Source: Spinacia oleracea
Taxonomy: Eukaryota; Streptophyta; Magnoliopsida; Caryophyllales; Amaranthaceae
Direction of reading: 5' to 3'
DNA length: 64,000 nt
Assembly: GCF_020520425.1 (NCBI RefSeq)
Contig: NC_079489.1
Location: forward strand, 77,723,310 to 77,787,309
Shown: positions 11,290 through 21,844 of the stretch, piece by piece
How the letters are laid out: each line of letters starts with the position of its first letter
How positions within the stretch are numbered: position 1 is the stretch's first letter
Notes under the pieces: model-generated
What the model was told of the DNA's origin: nothing
Database searches by the model: none
What the model saw: only the letters and a program-made list of their open reading frames with translations
Position numbers and translations under genes: made by a program

Positions 11290-12715
11290 ATCGTCCTCAC
11301 ATTTATAGAGAAGAAAATGAGCCAGTCGCATTTGCAGAGAAGAAAATAAGAAAGAAATCAGCAGGTATTTCTCACTTTCTCCTTATTCTTCTCCTGATTT
11401 TTATCCAAATTTATTTGAGTTCTCCGATTAATTGCCAAGAAAGAACATCGATCAGATTCAATCGATTTCATTTTTTCTCTGTAAATTTCTTGGAACCCGA
11501 AATCAATGTGTTTTAAATTCCTCTCCGACGGTACGAATCTCTTTCTTTCGCCCTAAAAATTAATTATGAAGCAAGTATTATCAATCGGTTGTGTTTAGCG
11601 ATTTTCTCGCTAAAATTTCATGTATTTTACTCTGAATCTTAATTTTGTCGTCGTTTTGTTGCTTAATTTGGCCTTAATTTTGTATATTCAGAAATATGTA
11701 CAAATATATGAATCAATTTGTGGTATTAGGTTAATTATTCTCGAAATTCGATTTAGTTTGAATTGCTTGCATATTTGATCGAATCGCTTGAAAATTAGTT
11801 CAAATTTCTTGCAGATTTGATAGTATTGCTTGACGATTAGTTTAAATTGGTTGGAGATTTGATCGAATTTTTCAAAATTTCGGCAATAGGATTGAATACG
11901 ATTGGACGAGCTCTTCATCTTGGCCTCCAGTTTGTTAGAATCGGTATTTTTTCCCTCTCTCTACTCCCAATTTTGCAATTATGCTTGTGTTTGAATCAAT
12001 TCGATTGAAGTTTTTGTAAATCATTTTTGAGTTTCATGTTTGAGTAGTTTTCTTGTATTTGGTTGCTTTTCTGTGAAGTATAGTTATTCCTCCATTAATT
12101 AAAGTTAGAAATGTTTCTGGTGAAAAACTTTTGAAGCTAGAAATGGAAATATATGATTAGGTTGTGATGATTGATCATGATTTAGCAGGATTTCCCAGTG
12201 GTTGATCTGAACTAGGAAATTTTGTTGCGTATAAGCATAGCTGCATAGATCCCATTGTAGAGAAACATATTATGCCATCCTCTAATTCTTATTTGTTTGT
12301 TAGTATGGTGTCTAGAAAGTTCATATATGAGTTGTTTTTCTGATGTTTAGGCCCTTTTTGTTGAGTGCAACCAGACTTTAAGAAGGTAAACTTTACTTTT
12401 CCATTTTTTTTGTACTGGGCTATCTGGCTAGATTTTCAGGTCAGGCAAGAGCTTAAATGCATAGCTCCGTTGAGCACTTTTGGTTTTGGCATTCATTTTG
12501 TATTAAATGAATCCATTTCAGTAATTTCAGTACTCATACGTGTTTAGGTTATTTTTAAAAAATTATTGGATTTAAATGTGTTGTTGTATGTAGGAATCAT
12601 TCAATTGATGTCACTCAATGTAAATACCTCTTACAAACTTGCAATTTTCTTCAAATAGAATCAATTATCTCTGTTGTGCATATAGTTAAGGACAACATTT
12701 AACATGTACCATTTT
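11290..12715 (+). other. Left cargo of the CACTA element, unidentified
   Basis: Untranslated-leader-like and intron-like sequence: a pyrimidine-rich stretch at 11375-11400, a possible donor after CTCCGACG near 11530, then T-rich intron-like DNA. It may be the 5' part of a captured gene. No coding exon can be named. Confidence 0.35.
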
Positions 12716-12720
12716 ATCAG

Positions 12721-13605
12721 TGATCTCTCAAGGAATGTCCTTACTGGGACAATACCACGGGGATGGGCTGATGCGAAATTGGAGTTCGTAAGAAAACATA
12801 TACTCCGTTCTTTCTTTGTCAATGTGTTTCTTTGAGCTTAATTTCTTATCCTAGCAAGGTATATTTTTTACAGGTCTCTGTTTGCCAATCGACTGTCATG
12901 ACCAATTCCAAAATATTTGGGGAATATCACCACTCTCATAAACCTGTATCTTCCTTTCTCTCCTTTTTCACAATTTCTATAAGATAAATGCACAAGCATA
13001 TAGCATATATTTCTTACTCTATACTCAAATTATTTATGGAACATCAGAAGCATTGAGAGCAATCAGTTCAATGGAACTATTTCTCCTGAGCTTGGGAACT
13101 TGGTCAACTTAAGCGAACGGTACACCCTTTTCCCCCCTTTCTTGTAATAGGCTCAATATATATTTATCCTATCATTTTTTTTGTTACATAAACATTAATG
13201 TTAAACCTTGTTTGTGTCTTTCCTTGCACTTGATCAAGAACTTTAAATGACAACAAACTTACATGAAAGGTGCCTTTGGAGTTGAAAAATCTGGCCAATC
13301 TAAGGGTACTGTAAGTAGTTTATTTGATTGAAGAATTGAGATTTAAGTATAGAGCTTTTTGTTCATCTCTTTCTCTCTCAATCATTTGTTTTTTTGTGTA
13401 CTTGTTAGTCGATTAAGTAGCAACAACTTCAATGGGAGCTTGCCTGATCATTTTGAGAATTATTCAAAACTCCAAAAGCTGTAAGTCGTTATCCTTAAAA
13501 TCTTAACATTGTAAATATTTCAATGATAGTTTTGATTTATCTTAGTGGTATCATTGACACTTGACAGAGAAATGATTAGTAGTGGCTTTGAGGGTTCAAT
13601 TGCTG
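12721..13605 (+). pseudogene. Captured LRR exons of a receptor-like kinase, with introns
   Basis: Six short blocks with intron-like gaps encode successive leucine-rich repeats: 12721-12787, about 12874-12955, 13048-13119, 13239-13310, 13409-13480 and the start of the block at 13568. Three are exactly 72 nt, one 24-residue repeat per exon, with AG before and GT after. That organisation is typical of plant LRR-VIII-2 receptor kinases. Readable motifs include LSRNVLTGTIP, NQFNGTISPELGNLVNL and SSNNFNGSLPDHFENYSKL. Stops occur (for example TGA in the second block and two in the fourth), so it is not functional. No kinase domain is present. Introns are retained, so capture was from DNA. Confidence 0.8.
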
Positions 13606-13925
13606 TTCTCGAGGCTGAGTTCGATCAAGTATCTCCACCTGAGCTTCTGAAGCAGTTTGAAGAGGCCATGATGTTAAGCGCCCTAAGGTACATAGATTGT
13701 CACAAATCACAAGTTTAATGTTAAGAATGCTCTTAAATTTCTAAGTGTTGTATGTGTGTGATGAAATTAAGACTCAAAATTACTTCTTACAATGAAGAAT
13801 AATGCTTGCTTTACTTACTATCACCCTGCTTTAGTGGAGGCCGTTTTGAAAAATTGTCCAAACTCTATGAAACATTTCCATGGAGAGTGGAGAACGAGTA
13901 GCTGCACACGAGGAAGAGAACTCCA
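13606..13925 (+). pseudogene. Second captured coding fragment, unidentified
   Basis: The last LRR block runs without a break into EFDQVSPPELLKQFEEAMML, which does not look like an LRR and ends at a possible donor near 13687. A further block at 13835-13902 encodes GGRFEKLSKLYETFPWRVENE before a stop. They are probably pieces of another gene fused to the LRR fragment. Identity unknown. Confidence 0.4.
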
Positions 13926-14000
13926 TCTGGTTGTTGTTGACTAATTATTAATCCTAGTTTTGTGTACTATAAACATTGCTTCAATGGGATAAGTAGCACT

Positions 14001-14070
14001 AACCTATTAGCTCAAATGGGAGAGCATTGTGCAAATGCGCAAAGATGTGGGTTCGAATCCCATGTAGGTT
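14001..14070 (+). ncRNA. tRNA-like sequence (copy 1)
   Basis: Seventy nucleotides fold as a tRNA: a 7-bp acceptor stem (AACCTAT with GTAGGTT), D arm, a 5-bp anticodon stem TTGTG/CGCAA, and T arm GTGGG-TTCGAAT-CCCAT. Pol III A-box-like TAGCTCAAATGG and B-box GGTTCGAATCC are present. The anticodon loop has only 6 nt (CAAATG) and lacks T33, so it is unlikely to decode. Related copies lie at 59508-59578 and 60024-60093. Confidence 0.6.
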
Positions 14071-14508
14071 AATTTATTTGATGTAAATTGGCTAATATTT
14101 TTTAACAAAATAAAAATAAAATAGCAAAATAGAAAATGGTGGGCGATTTATCAACTGGGGCACCAAAAAAATATAGTCTTCCTTGATTTAATCAAAGAGG
14201 GCGAAATAAGCTGCCTTTCTTGATTCCAATCAAGAAGGGCGGGAAAAGAAAGTGCCTTCTCTGAAATAATCAAAGAGGGCGAAAGAAGTCGCCCTATCTG
14301 ATTTCAATCAAGGAGGGCGAAAAATATTGCCCTTTTTGATTGCAATCAAAGAGGGCGACAATTATTGCTTGCCCTGCTAAGCTAATACAACGAGCCTAAC
14401 AGGGCGATGGGAGGGCGATTTAAAAGTCGCCCTGGTAGCCTAAAAGGGCGAGAATTACATCAAATAGGGCGATATTTTTCGCCCTCTTTGATCTTATATG
14501 TTGTAGTG

Positions 14509-15393
14509 ATATTTGTAGCATGTACTCCCGTATAGTCTACGAACAGGATCGAGAACTCCAATTGTAGTTCCTCTACTAAGTCCACCAATAGTGCAAATCC
14601 GCCTTGAGATTGATATCTTAGATCTCTTTCAAGGTTTGTAGCTTTTTAGGGAAGAACACAGTTTGGAGGCAAACCGAGAATTAGGGTTCTCACTTGTATG
14701 TCCAGGGGTATGTGTAACGTGTGTAGTAGTATAGAAAACATATGTGTCTTGCAAACTAAGCAAACCGACCGACCAAGGCCAATGGTCTTTGGCCGGCCAA
14801 CAAGCCCACGAGGACAATAGCACGCACAACAAACAGCTGGGCCACGGGCCTCGCGCTGCTGCTGCTGCTTTGTGCCTTTGTCGCGCGCGCCACAGCAGCA
14901 GGCCATGGGCCAACACTGCTTTGCTTTGCGCGCTGCGTCCATGGGCCTTGCGCTTGTGCGCTCCGGCTAGTGGGTTGCTCTTTGTGTTGCGACTTAATTA
15001 TCTTTTGAAATTTTATTTATCGTATAGCTCGATACGATCCAACGCCGTACAATAAGATTATTCGTTTCGCCTAGATTATGAATATACGCAATACGGTATA
15101 CAATTCCGATCCAACGTCATATAGTATATTTATATTTTCTGAACTAATTTTTCGAAAATCCATTAAGTGAATTTCCGATTCATTTAATTCGGCGATCTGT
15201 TTTATGTCATTGGTGTGACCTTGTAGGTTTAGTCAAGAGTATGCTGGCCAAACAAAGATTAGAACTCACTTGTTGTAAATATTGCTCCAGCTAGCTGTTT
15301 CGGTCACTTGATTTTACTGAATTATTTATTCGTAATTAATCTGAACCTTAGTATTAGATGAATGCACCTTGGGTGAAGGACACATTTCCTTTA
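14509..15393 (-). mobile_element. Copia-type LTR, minus orientation (left arm of palindrome)
   Basis: Read on the minus strand this starts TAAAGGAAATGTG after a polypurine tract (GGACAAGTGGGAGAC at 15394-15408). It continues through a GC-rich island (about 14770-14980) into a segment resembling the 3' part of the LTRs at 19462 and 56309. It abuts the CACTA end at 14508, so its outer end may be truncated. Confidence 0.65.
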
Positions 15394-16592
15394 GTCTCCC
15401 ACTTGTCCTTTAGACAAGTGTGCATTCACATTCCTTTGTCGCCTAGTGTTACTTGCTGAACATAAGGTAAGATCCAACTATCCTTATTAGGTCCACAATT
15501 GTTTCTTGGATTACTGAGTTCAACTGCTAAAATTTTATAGAAAGTTGAGCCTTAACCATTTTGAGCATGGTCATCCATTTTCACAGTATCTAACTCTCCG
15601 AGAGGCCTTGTTATACAACAACACCATACCCTATCAAAGATAGGAGAACAATCCAATCTTGTAATCTATGAATACCTATTTTGATTCATAATACACCTGA
15701 CTACTGCTTTTATAGTCTCCTTTTATGGTGCGACATTTAGCGAGCATCAAAGCGAACTAATCTTCAAACAAGCAATCATAATTACTCATGTTTTGAGGAA
15801 TGGTTTTAATCACTATTAATGAGAACAACTTATAACATGACTTTAATAGCTTAAAGTATTCTCATGACATTTATGATATTTTTGATGCCTACAAGGATAT
15901 CAAGACTGGAGTCTGTGATAAAGAAACACCCATAAGTGAACTTGAATATTTAATCACAAAAGGATCCCTAATCCTGATCATTGAAAGGTTGGACGAACAA
16001 TGACTAATGAAGATTAGATTGCAAATTGATTTATAGTTTAGTTTCTTGAACTAGATGGGACTTGGATGTCAAAAATCATTTGCATAGATAATTATTGGAA
16101 TTCGTATCAGATTGACCATGAGAACACTTTAAGAGATTAAAGTCATGTCATAAGCTGTTCTCATTAATGGTGATTGGAACCTATTCCTCAAAACATTAGT
16201 AATTATGATTACTTGTTTGAGAATTAGTTCTCTTTGATGCTTGCTAAACGTCGCACCTTAAAAGGAGACTATAAAAGCAGTATTCATACTAGCTATGAAT
16301 CAAAGTAAGTTGTTCATAAGTTACAAGAAGGGATTGTCCTTCTATCTTTGATAGGGTATGGTGTTGTTGTTGTACAAGGCCGCTCAAAGAGTTAGATACT
16401 ATGAAAATGCATGGACGTGCTCTGATTGGTTAAGGCTTAACCATCTGTAAGAGTTTAACAGTTGAACTCGGTAATCCGAGAAACACTTCTGGACCTAATA
16501 AGGATGGCTTGGAGCTTACCTTATGTTCAGTAAGTAACACCAAGATACAAAGGAATGGGAATGCACACTTGTCTAAAGGACAAGTGAAATAC
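15394..16592. mobile_element. Centre of copia palindrome: two 3' internal ends facing away from each other
   Basis: 15394-15890 matches on the minus strand, and about 15895-16592 on the plus strand, the same copia 3' internal region (also seen at 20856-21600). The inverted repeat centre is near 15890-16110, the inner right part having no partner. Non-coding. Confidence 0.65.
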
Positions 16593-17525
16593 TGAAGGAC
16601 ATATTCCCTTCAGCCAAGGGGCGTTGGTCCAATACTAAGGTTCAAATTTTTTATGAATAATTAATTCAGTGAGATCAAGTGATCGGAACAGCTAGCTGGA
16701 GCAATGCTTCCGATCAGTGTGTTCTAATCCTTATTAGGCTCACAGCTTACTCTTGACTGAACCTACAAGGTCACACCAATGACATAAAAAAGAAAGTCGG
16801 ATTAAATAAATCGGAAATTCATTTAATGGATATTCCGAAATTTAGTTTAGAAAACGTAAATACACGTTAAAACGTTGGATCGTAATCATATATCATATTG
16901 GGTATATTAGTAAGCTGGGAGAAACGAATAATCATATCGTACGACATTGGATCGTCAAAGTACTATACGATAAATAATAGCCGCACGACCTATTGTACGG
17001 ATACGAGGGAGTTGCCAGCCCACGAGCCAAAGCGCGCAAGCGCAAGGCCCATGGGAGTAGTAGCAACGTCAAAGCAAGCGCGTTCGGACCATGGCCATGC
17101 TGCTGGCACGCGCACGGGATGAATCAAGGCAACATCAACATCAGCCTAGCTCCCGGCTTGGGCGCGGCCCAAGGCCCAACGCTGGTTGGCTGTGCGGGTT
17201 GTTGGCTGGTCATAGGCTTCAAGCCTTGGTCGGTTGGCACCTTATTTTCCCTAGGGTTTAATATACTAAACCCAATATGTTTTCCACATAACTAATAACA
17301 CACATCTAACCCTAGAGCTCAACTAAGAACCCTAATTCTTAGTTTTCCTCCAAGAGTAAGATTTTCCCAAAAAGCCAAAATACTTTGTGGAAGTTCTAAG
17401 CTTACGGAATCAAGGCGGATCTGAATATGTCGGTGGACTATTGTAGAGGAACTACACATGGAGTTCTTGTTCGTGTTCGTAAGGCAAGTGGGAGTAAACG
17501 CATCCAATGTATGTTTCATTTAATT
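16593..17525 (+). mobile_element. Copia-type LTR, plus orientation (right arm of palindrome)
   Basis: Starts TGAAGGACATATTCCC directly after AAAGGACAAGTGAAATAC and carries the same order of blocks as the left arm in reverse: promoter-like AT region, GC-rich island (17010-17240), then GGCGGATCTG and GTTCTTGTTCGTGTTCG. The outer end is not clear and meets TNP2-derived sequence near 17530. Confidence 0.65.
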
Positions 17526-17532
17526 TGTACTT

Positions 17533-18340
17533 TTACATGTGATTCTGGATTCGGGATTGTTCTTCCGGTTTGTTAATTAGATTAGCATAAAGCCCAACAC
17601 TCTCATCAAATGTTTTCCAAGCTAAGGCATCTAATGGATGCCTTGAATTCTTCTTATCATGTTCACCCAATCGCTTTGTATCATGCCATCTTATCTCTTC
17701 CGCTGTTTCTGATGACATGTAGATTCTGTTTAGCTTCGGGATAAGAGGGAAATATCGCATTACCTTAGCTGGCACACTTCTCTTCAATGTATTTGTATCG
17801 TCATCACTTACATCGCCACTCATACCCTTAGTTCACTTCCACCTTGATGTACCACAGACATTACATACAATTATTAGGACAAGCATCAATGTTTCCATAC
17901 CCAAGTCCCAATTCTTTTATCAGTTTCTTACTGTAATAATAAGACGCGGGAAAATCAAGTATTTAAGGAAATGCATCTAAAATTAGCTTTAACAAAATAT
18001 TGAAAGAGTTAATAGATCAGTAGTTCATGCACTTCAAGTGAAATAAGTGTCAAAGAAAAGATAACTTTGAAAAATTGATACACCCCTCGTATAATTTCTC
18101 CTTAGAAGCTTCAAGTAACTTCTTATACGTCGCCTCTTCTTCTACTGTAGAATCATCATATTCAACATATGTTTTATATGTCACGGGCTCCTCAATCCAT
18201 TCATCATCCTCTCATGCTTCAAAAGTTGGCAAATTGGGAGGCATATTAACAATAAAAGTTGATCTAAATAGTCCTCCCATATTATCTCGACCTATAAACC
18301 CACTTTGACTACTGGGGAATCCTTCACTAGTAATCCCTCC
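17533..18340 (-). pseudogene. Remnant of CACTA transposase TNP2
   Basis: Minus-strand blocks, in order from 18340, show an acidic stretch with KLLEASKEKLYEGCINFSKLSF (about 18127-18050). Next comes KKLIKELGLGYGNIDACPNNC (about 17935-17872), then an open frame 17823-17533 containing PAKVMRYFPLIPKLNRIYMS and a Trp-His block with RHPLDALAWKTFDE. This order matches the N-terminal part of plant TNP2 transposases. Stops and frame changes separate the blocks, and everything C-terminal, including the catalytic core, is missing. Its right side (lower coordinates) meets the palindromic copia LTR. Confidence 0.75.
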
Positions 18341-18403
18341 ATCACTCTCAAACATGCGCTAAACCATATCCACTTTCCCATGAAAGGTCAAATTCTTATA
18401 AGA

Positions 18404-19461
18404 CTGTTAGGTTATGAACAATCAAAATTAATTGCCACATAATCAATTAGCACAATTTAGTATACATAATATGTGATGCGTGCCTTCCCTAGCTTCTCCC
18501 GAAACGAACAAAAACAAGTATAAAGCTCCAAATGTCGCCCCTTCGTGGATAGTCCAAAGCACGTTCGCATCCTCCTTGGGTTCAACCGACTAAGATATCG
18601 TCTAAGGTATTATGCACTCGGGAACTCACTATTAGTGATAGACAAGAGTATTTAATCTTATGTATTCAAATTGTGTATTAAATTTATGACCATGGGTCAT
18701 ATATTTAAAGGGAATAGATAGTCGTATCCTACTAGAATTAGGATAATCAAAGCCCTTAGAATTAGGATTTAGGTTAATCACAAATTCTTAGACATCCAAA
18801 CACTTAAGTATTAGGATAACGATAAAATTCTTAAGTATGTAAGATAAGGAAAACGGATAGCTTGTGGACCAAGATACTTGTCGGGCAAGTAGCCTTGGCT
18901 CCCAAGCGTAGCTTCCAGTCCACGCCAATACTGATGGTTGCTCGCTGGCTTGCCATCCACGCCACTCCTGCATGCTGCTCGCTGGCTTGTTGCCTACGCC
19001 ATGGCTCCCAGGCCATGCACTGGGCGCTGGGCCTTGTGCTCGGCGCTGGCTTGTCGAGCGATGGGCTGGCTCACTTGCCGGCTTGTCGCTCGTCGTGCTT
19101 TCGGTTTTTTTCCGACTCGAACAATATTTACTTTTCTGATAATATTTCCGATTCCGACAATATTTCAGTTTCCGGCAATATTTTCGATTCCGTCAATATT
19201 TCTATTTCTATTTAATATATTAAAAAACCCACGATATTTTCATTTCCGATAATATGTCCGACTTCGATAATATTTATATTTCCGTCATAAACCATATTTC
19301 AGTTTCCGGCAATATCTTCATTTTCGGCAAATATTCTTTCTTTGCCTTTTGATGGGTTTAGCTCCCACTGGAACCAACATCCATCATTTTCGAATATCCA
19401 TAATTAGAGTATTTACTAAATATTATATTGACCTAAATACTTGATCCGTTCGCGTACTATT
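18404..19461 (-). mobile_element. Truncated copia LTR, minus orientation
   Basis: On the plus strand it opens TGTTAGGTTATGAAC and parallels the full LTR at 19462 through GATGCGTGCCTTCCCTAGC, a GC-rich island (18890-19095) and a TTCCGATTCCGACAATATTT array. It stops at CGTACTATT, exactly where the next LTR begins. The next element therefore inserted into this LTR. Confidence 0.75.
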
Positions 19462-20855
19462 TGTTAGGATATGACAAATATAAACAGTATATTTAATGCG
19501 GAAAAACCATTAAGCCAGGAATCCAAATTAATTGTCACATAGTCAATTAGCATAATTAGGATACATACAATGTGATGCGTGCCTTCCCTAGCTGCTCCTG
19601 AACCGAACAAGAACAAGTTTAGGACTCCAAATGTCGCCCCTCCGTAGATAGTCCACAGCACGTTCGGATCCGCCTCAGATTCAATTAACTACAATATTAT
19701 CTAAGGTTTTATGTGCACTCGGAAAGCTTATTATTAGTTTTAGGCAAATTATTAAATTCTCTCTTGAACTTAATGTATGTGAATACTTATTCAATTGCAT
19801 TATGAATTGTGATCATGAACCACATATTTATAGGGTGGAAATAACGGAGTTAGAATTCTACTAGGTTTCAAATAACTAAATCCATTAAGATTCTAGTTAA
19901 ATTATACCATTAGAATTTTACGTTTAATCAAACACCTAAGTATTTCAGATTTAACAAAAACATCCAATTTGAGTAGAATTAGGAAAACGAGATTACTTCA
20001 CAAAGAAGTAATCCTATCCGGCCAAGGGATTGCTTGTGTGGCCCTTGAGCCCACGCTGCTGTGCAGCCCGCAGCTCGCAACTCCCAGCCCACGAGTGCTT
20101 GCTGCTTGCTCGCTGGCCCATGGGCGCTGGCAGCTGCACGCGGCCCAGTGGGCGCTGCTGCTCGGCCTGCTTGCTCGGCGCGCGTGCGGGCTTGCTGGGC
20201 GCTGGGCCTGGATTCGTGTTGGGCCTTGCGTCTTGCTAGCTCGTCCGTTGATCGTTTCGTACGTCACGCTTCCAATTCGTTTTCCGATTCCGGAATTCGT
20301 TTCCGATTCGAACAAATATATAATATTTCCGATTCGGGAATTTAATATTTCCGATTCGAAGAAATATTTCCGATTCCGGTAATATTTCCGTTTCCGGCAA
20401 TATTCCCGATTCCGGTAATATTTTTGTTTCCGGCAATATTTTCGGTTCCGGCAATATCCCTAGTTCTGATAATATTTTCTGATACGTACCATTTTCCGTT
20501 TCCTGCAACATCTACGACTTGGATAATATTTATATTTCCGTCACAATCCATATTTCCGTTTCCGGCAATATCATCATTTCTGGTGCATTCTATATTTTTC
20601 CTTTTGACGATTTCAGCTCCCACTGGAACCGAGATCCGTCGTTTCAGAATGTTCATAAATAGGGTATTTAATTCACTTAAATACTTGATCTGTTCACGTA
20701 CTATTTGTGTGACCCTACGGGTTCAGTCAAGAGTAAGCTGTGGATTAATATTATTAATTCCACTCGAACTGAAGTGGCCTCTAGCTAGGCATACAGCTCA
20801 CTTGATCTCACTGAATTATTAACTTGCATAATTAACAAGGGCATTATTTCCTTCA
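19462..20855 (-). mobile_element. 3' LTR of a minus-strand copia element
   Basis: Minus-strand ends are TGAAGGAAATAATGCCC (from 20855) and CCTAACA (at 19462), giving a 1394-bp LTR with TG/CA termini. A polypurine tract (GGACAAGTGGGAGAC in the related copy) lies just above 20855. Inside are a GC-rich island at 20030-20240 and an AATATTTCCG-type array at 20270-20580. It matches the solo LTR at 56309-57778 in layout. Confidence 0.85.
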
Positions 20856-21844
20856 GTCTCCCACTTGTCCTTAGGGATAAGTGTGCATTGCCTAATTCCT
20901 TTGTCGCTTGATGCTTGTTCATGAACATTAGGTAAGAGTAGTCATCCTTATTATGTCCCGAGGTATTTCTCGGTTTCATAGTTCAACTGATCAAATAAAC
21001 AGATAATCATAACTTATGATTCATTTGAGCACGGCCATGCATTTTTCAGTTTCTAGCTCTCCGAGTGGCCTTGTACAACTTTCAGCATCTCATTCCGATT
21101 TATGGGAGGACAATCCCAATCTTGTGATCTTGAGGTTATACTTCGTTTGATAGGTGATTACCCGAGCGTTGCCGTTATAGTCTCCTTTTACGGTGCGACG
21201 CTTGACAACGTCAAAGTAACCAGTTCTCAAACAAGTAATCTCAAATCACTCAGGTATTGAGGATTATTGTCTAATAATATAATGAAATTTACTTATGACA
21301 AATTTTCATCGCTTACAGTAAAGTTTCATAGGTCTGTCCGATACTAATCTTCTCAAAGTAAGTATCTATGCAAATGATTGCGACATTGCCATGTCCACAT
21401 AGTTCAAGAAACAGAACTTCTAGTCATCTTGCATTCTAGTCGTCTAATGTTTTCTATGCGTCCACCTTTATAGAAAACTTCCGACCAGGGACCATTTTCA
21501 ACTTTTGACATTCAACTTCACTTGATAGGCATTTCGTAGTCACAGGACTGGTCCTGACAGTCTATCTTGAATATATCGTCAAATTGAAAGGACTCATCAT
21601 TTAATAAACCACAAATTAAATGGAAAAATGAATTATATTCATTTATATGAATGGTTAACCAAAACGTTTTACAAAGTATCAAACCCTAAAACTTTAAAAC
21701 ATTTATTAAGGAAATCAAAGCCATTCTCCAATATGATTGATTCACATAGCTGCAGTGTGCGAGTTTTGCTTCGCTTGCGGCAGAGGTTTAGTTAATGGAT
21801 CTGAGATATTGTCGTCAATTTCAATCTTGCTTATCTCGACTTAT
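20856..21844 (-). mobile_element. 3' untranslated internal region of the copia element
   Basis: Non-coding sequence between the RNase H remnant and the LTR. It contains the blocks that form the palindrome at 15394-16592, for example TATAGTCTCCTTTTACGGTG near 21175. Confidence 0.65.

Larger units (their letters stand above)
11022..14508. mobile_element. Non-autonomous CACTA (En/Spm) element carrying gene fragments
   Basis: The element begins CACTACAAGAAA at 11022 and ends TTGTAGTG at 14508, giving CACTACAA inverted termini. Subterminal regions (11045-11290 and 14140-14490) are dense in GGGCGA and its complement in both orientations, typical transposase-binding repeats of CACTA elements. The 3-bp flanks are ATT and ATA, so the duplication is imperfect. 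There is no TNP2 or TNPA coding region inside. Contents are LRR exons, another coding fragment and a tRNA-like sequence. Confidence 0.85.

Noticed and set aside
14001-14070. A functional tRNA gene
   Set aside because: The anticodon loop has 6 nt and no T33, and the sequence lies inside a CACTA element; kept only as tRNA-like.
14629-15055. Ala/Cys/Trp-rich open frames in the copia LTR island (also at 16898-17295, 18788-19252, 19969-20382 and 56869-57283)
   Set aside because: They exist on both strands of fast-changing GC-rich LTR DNA and share no conserved protein sequence between LTR copies.
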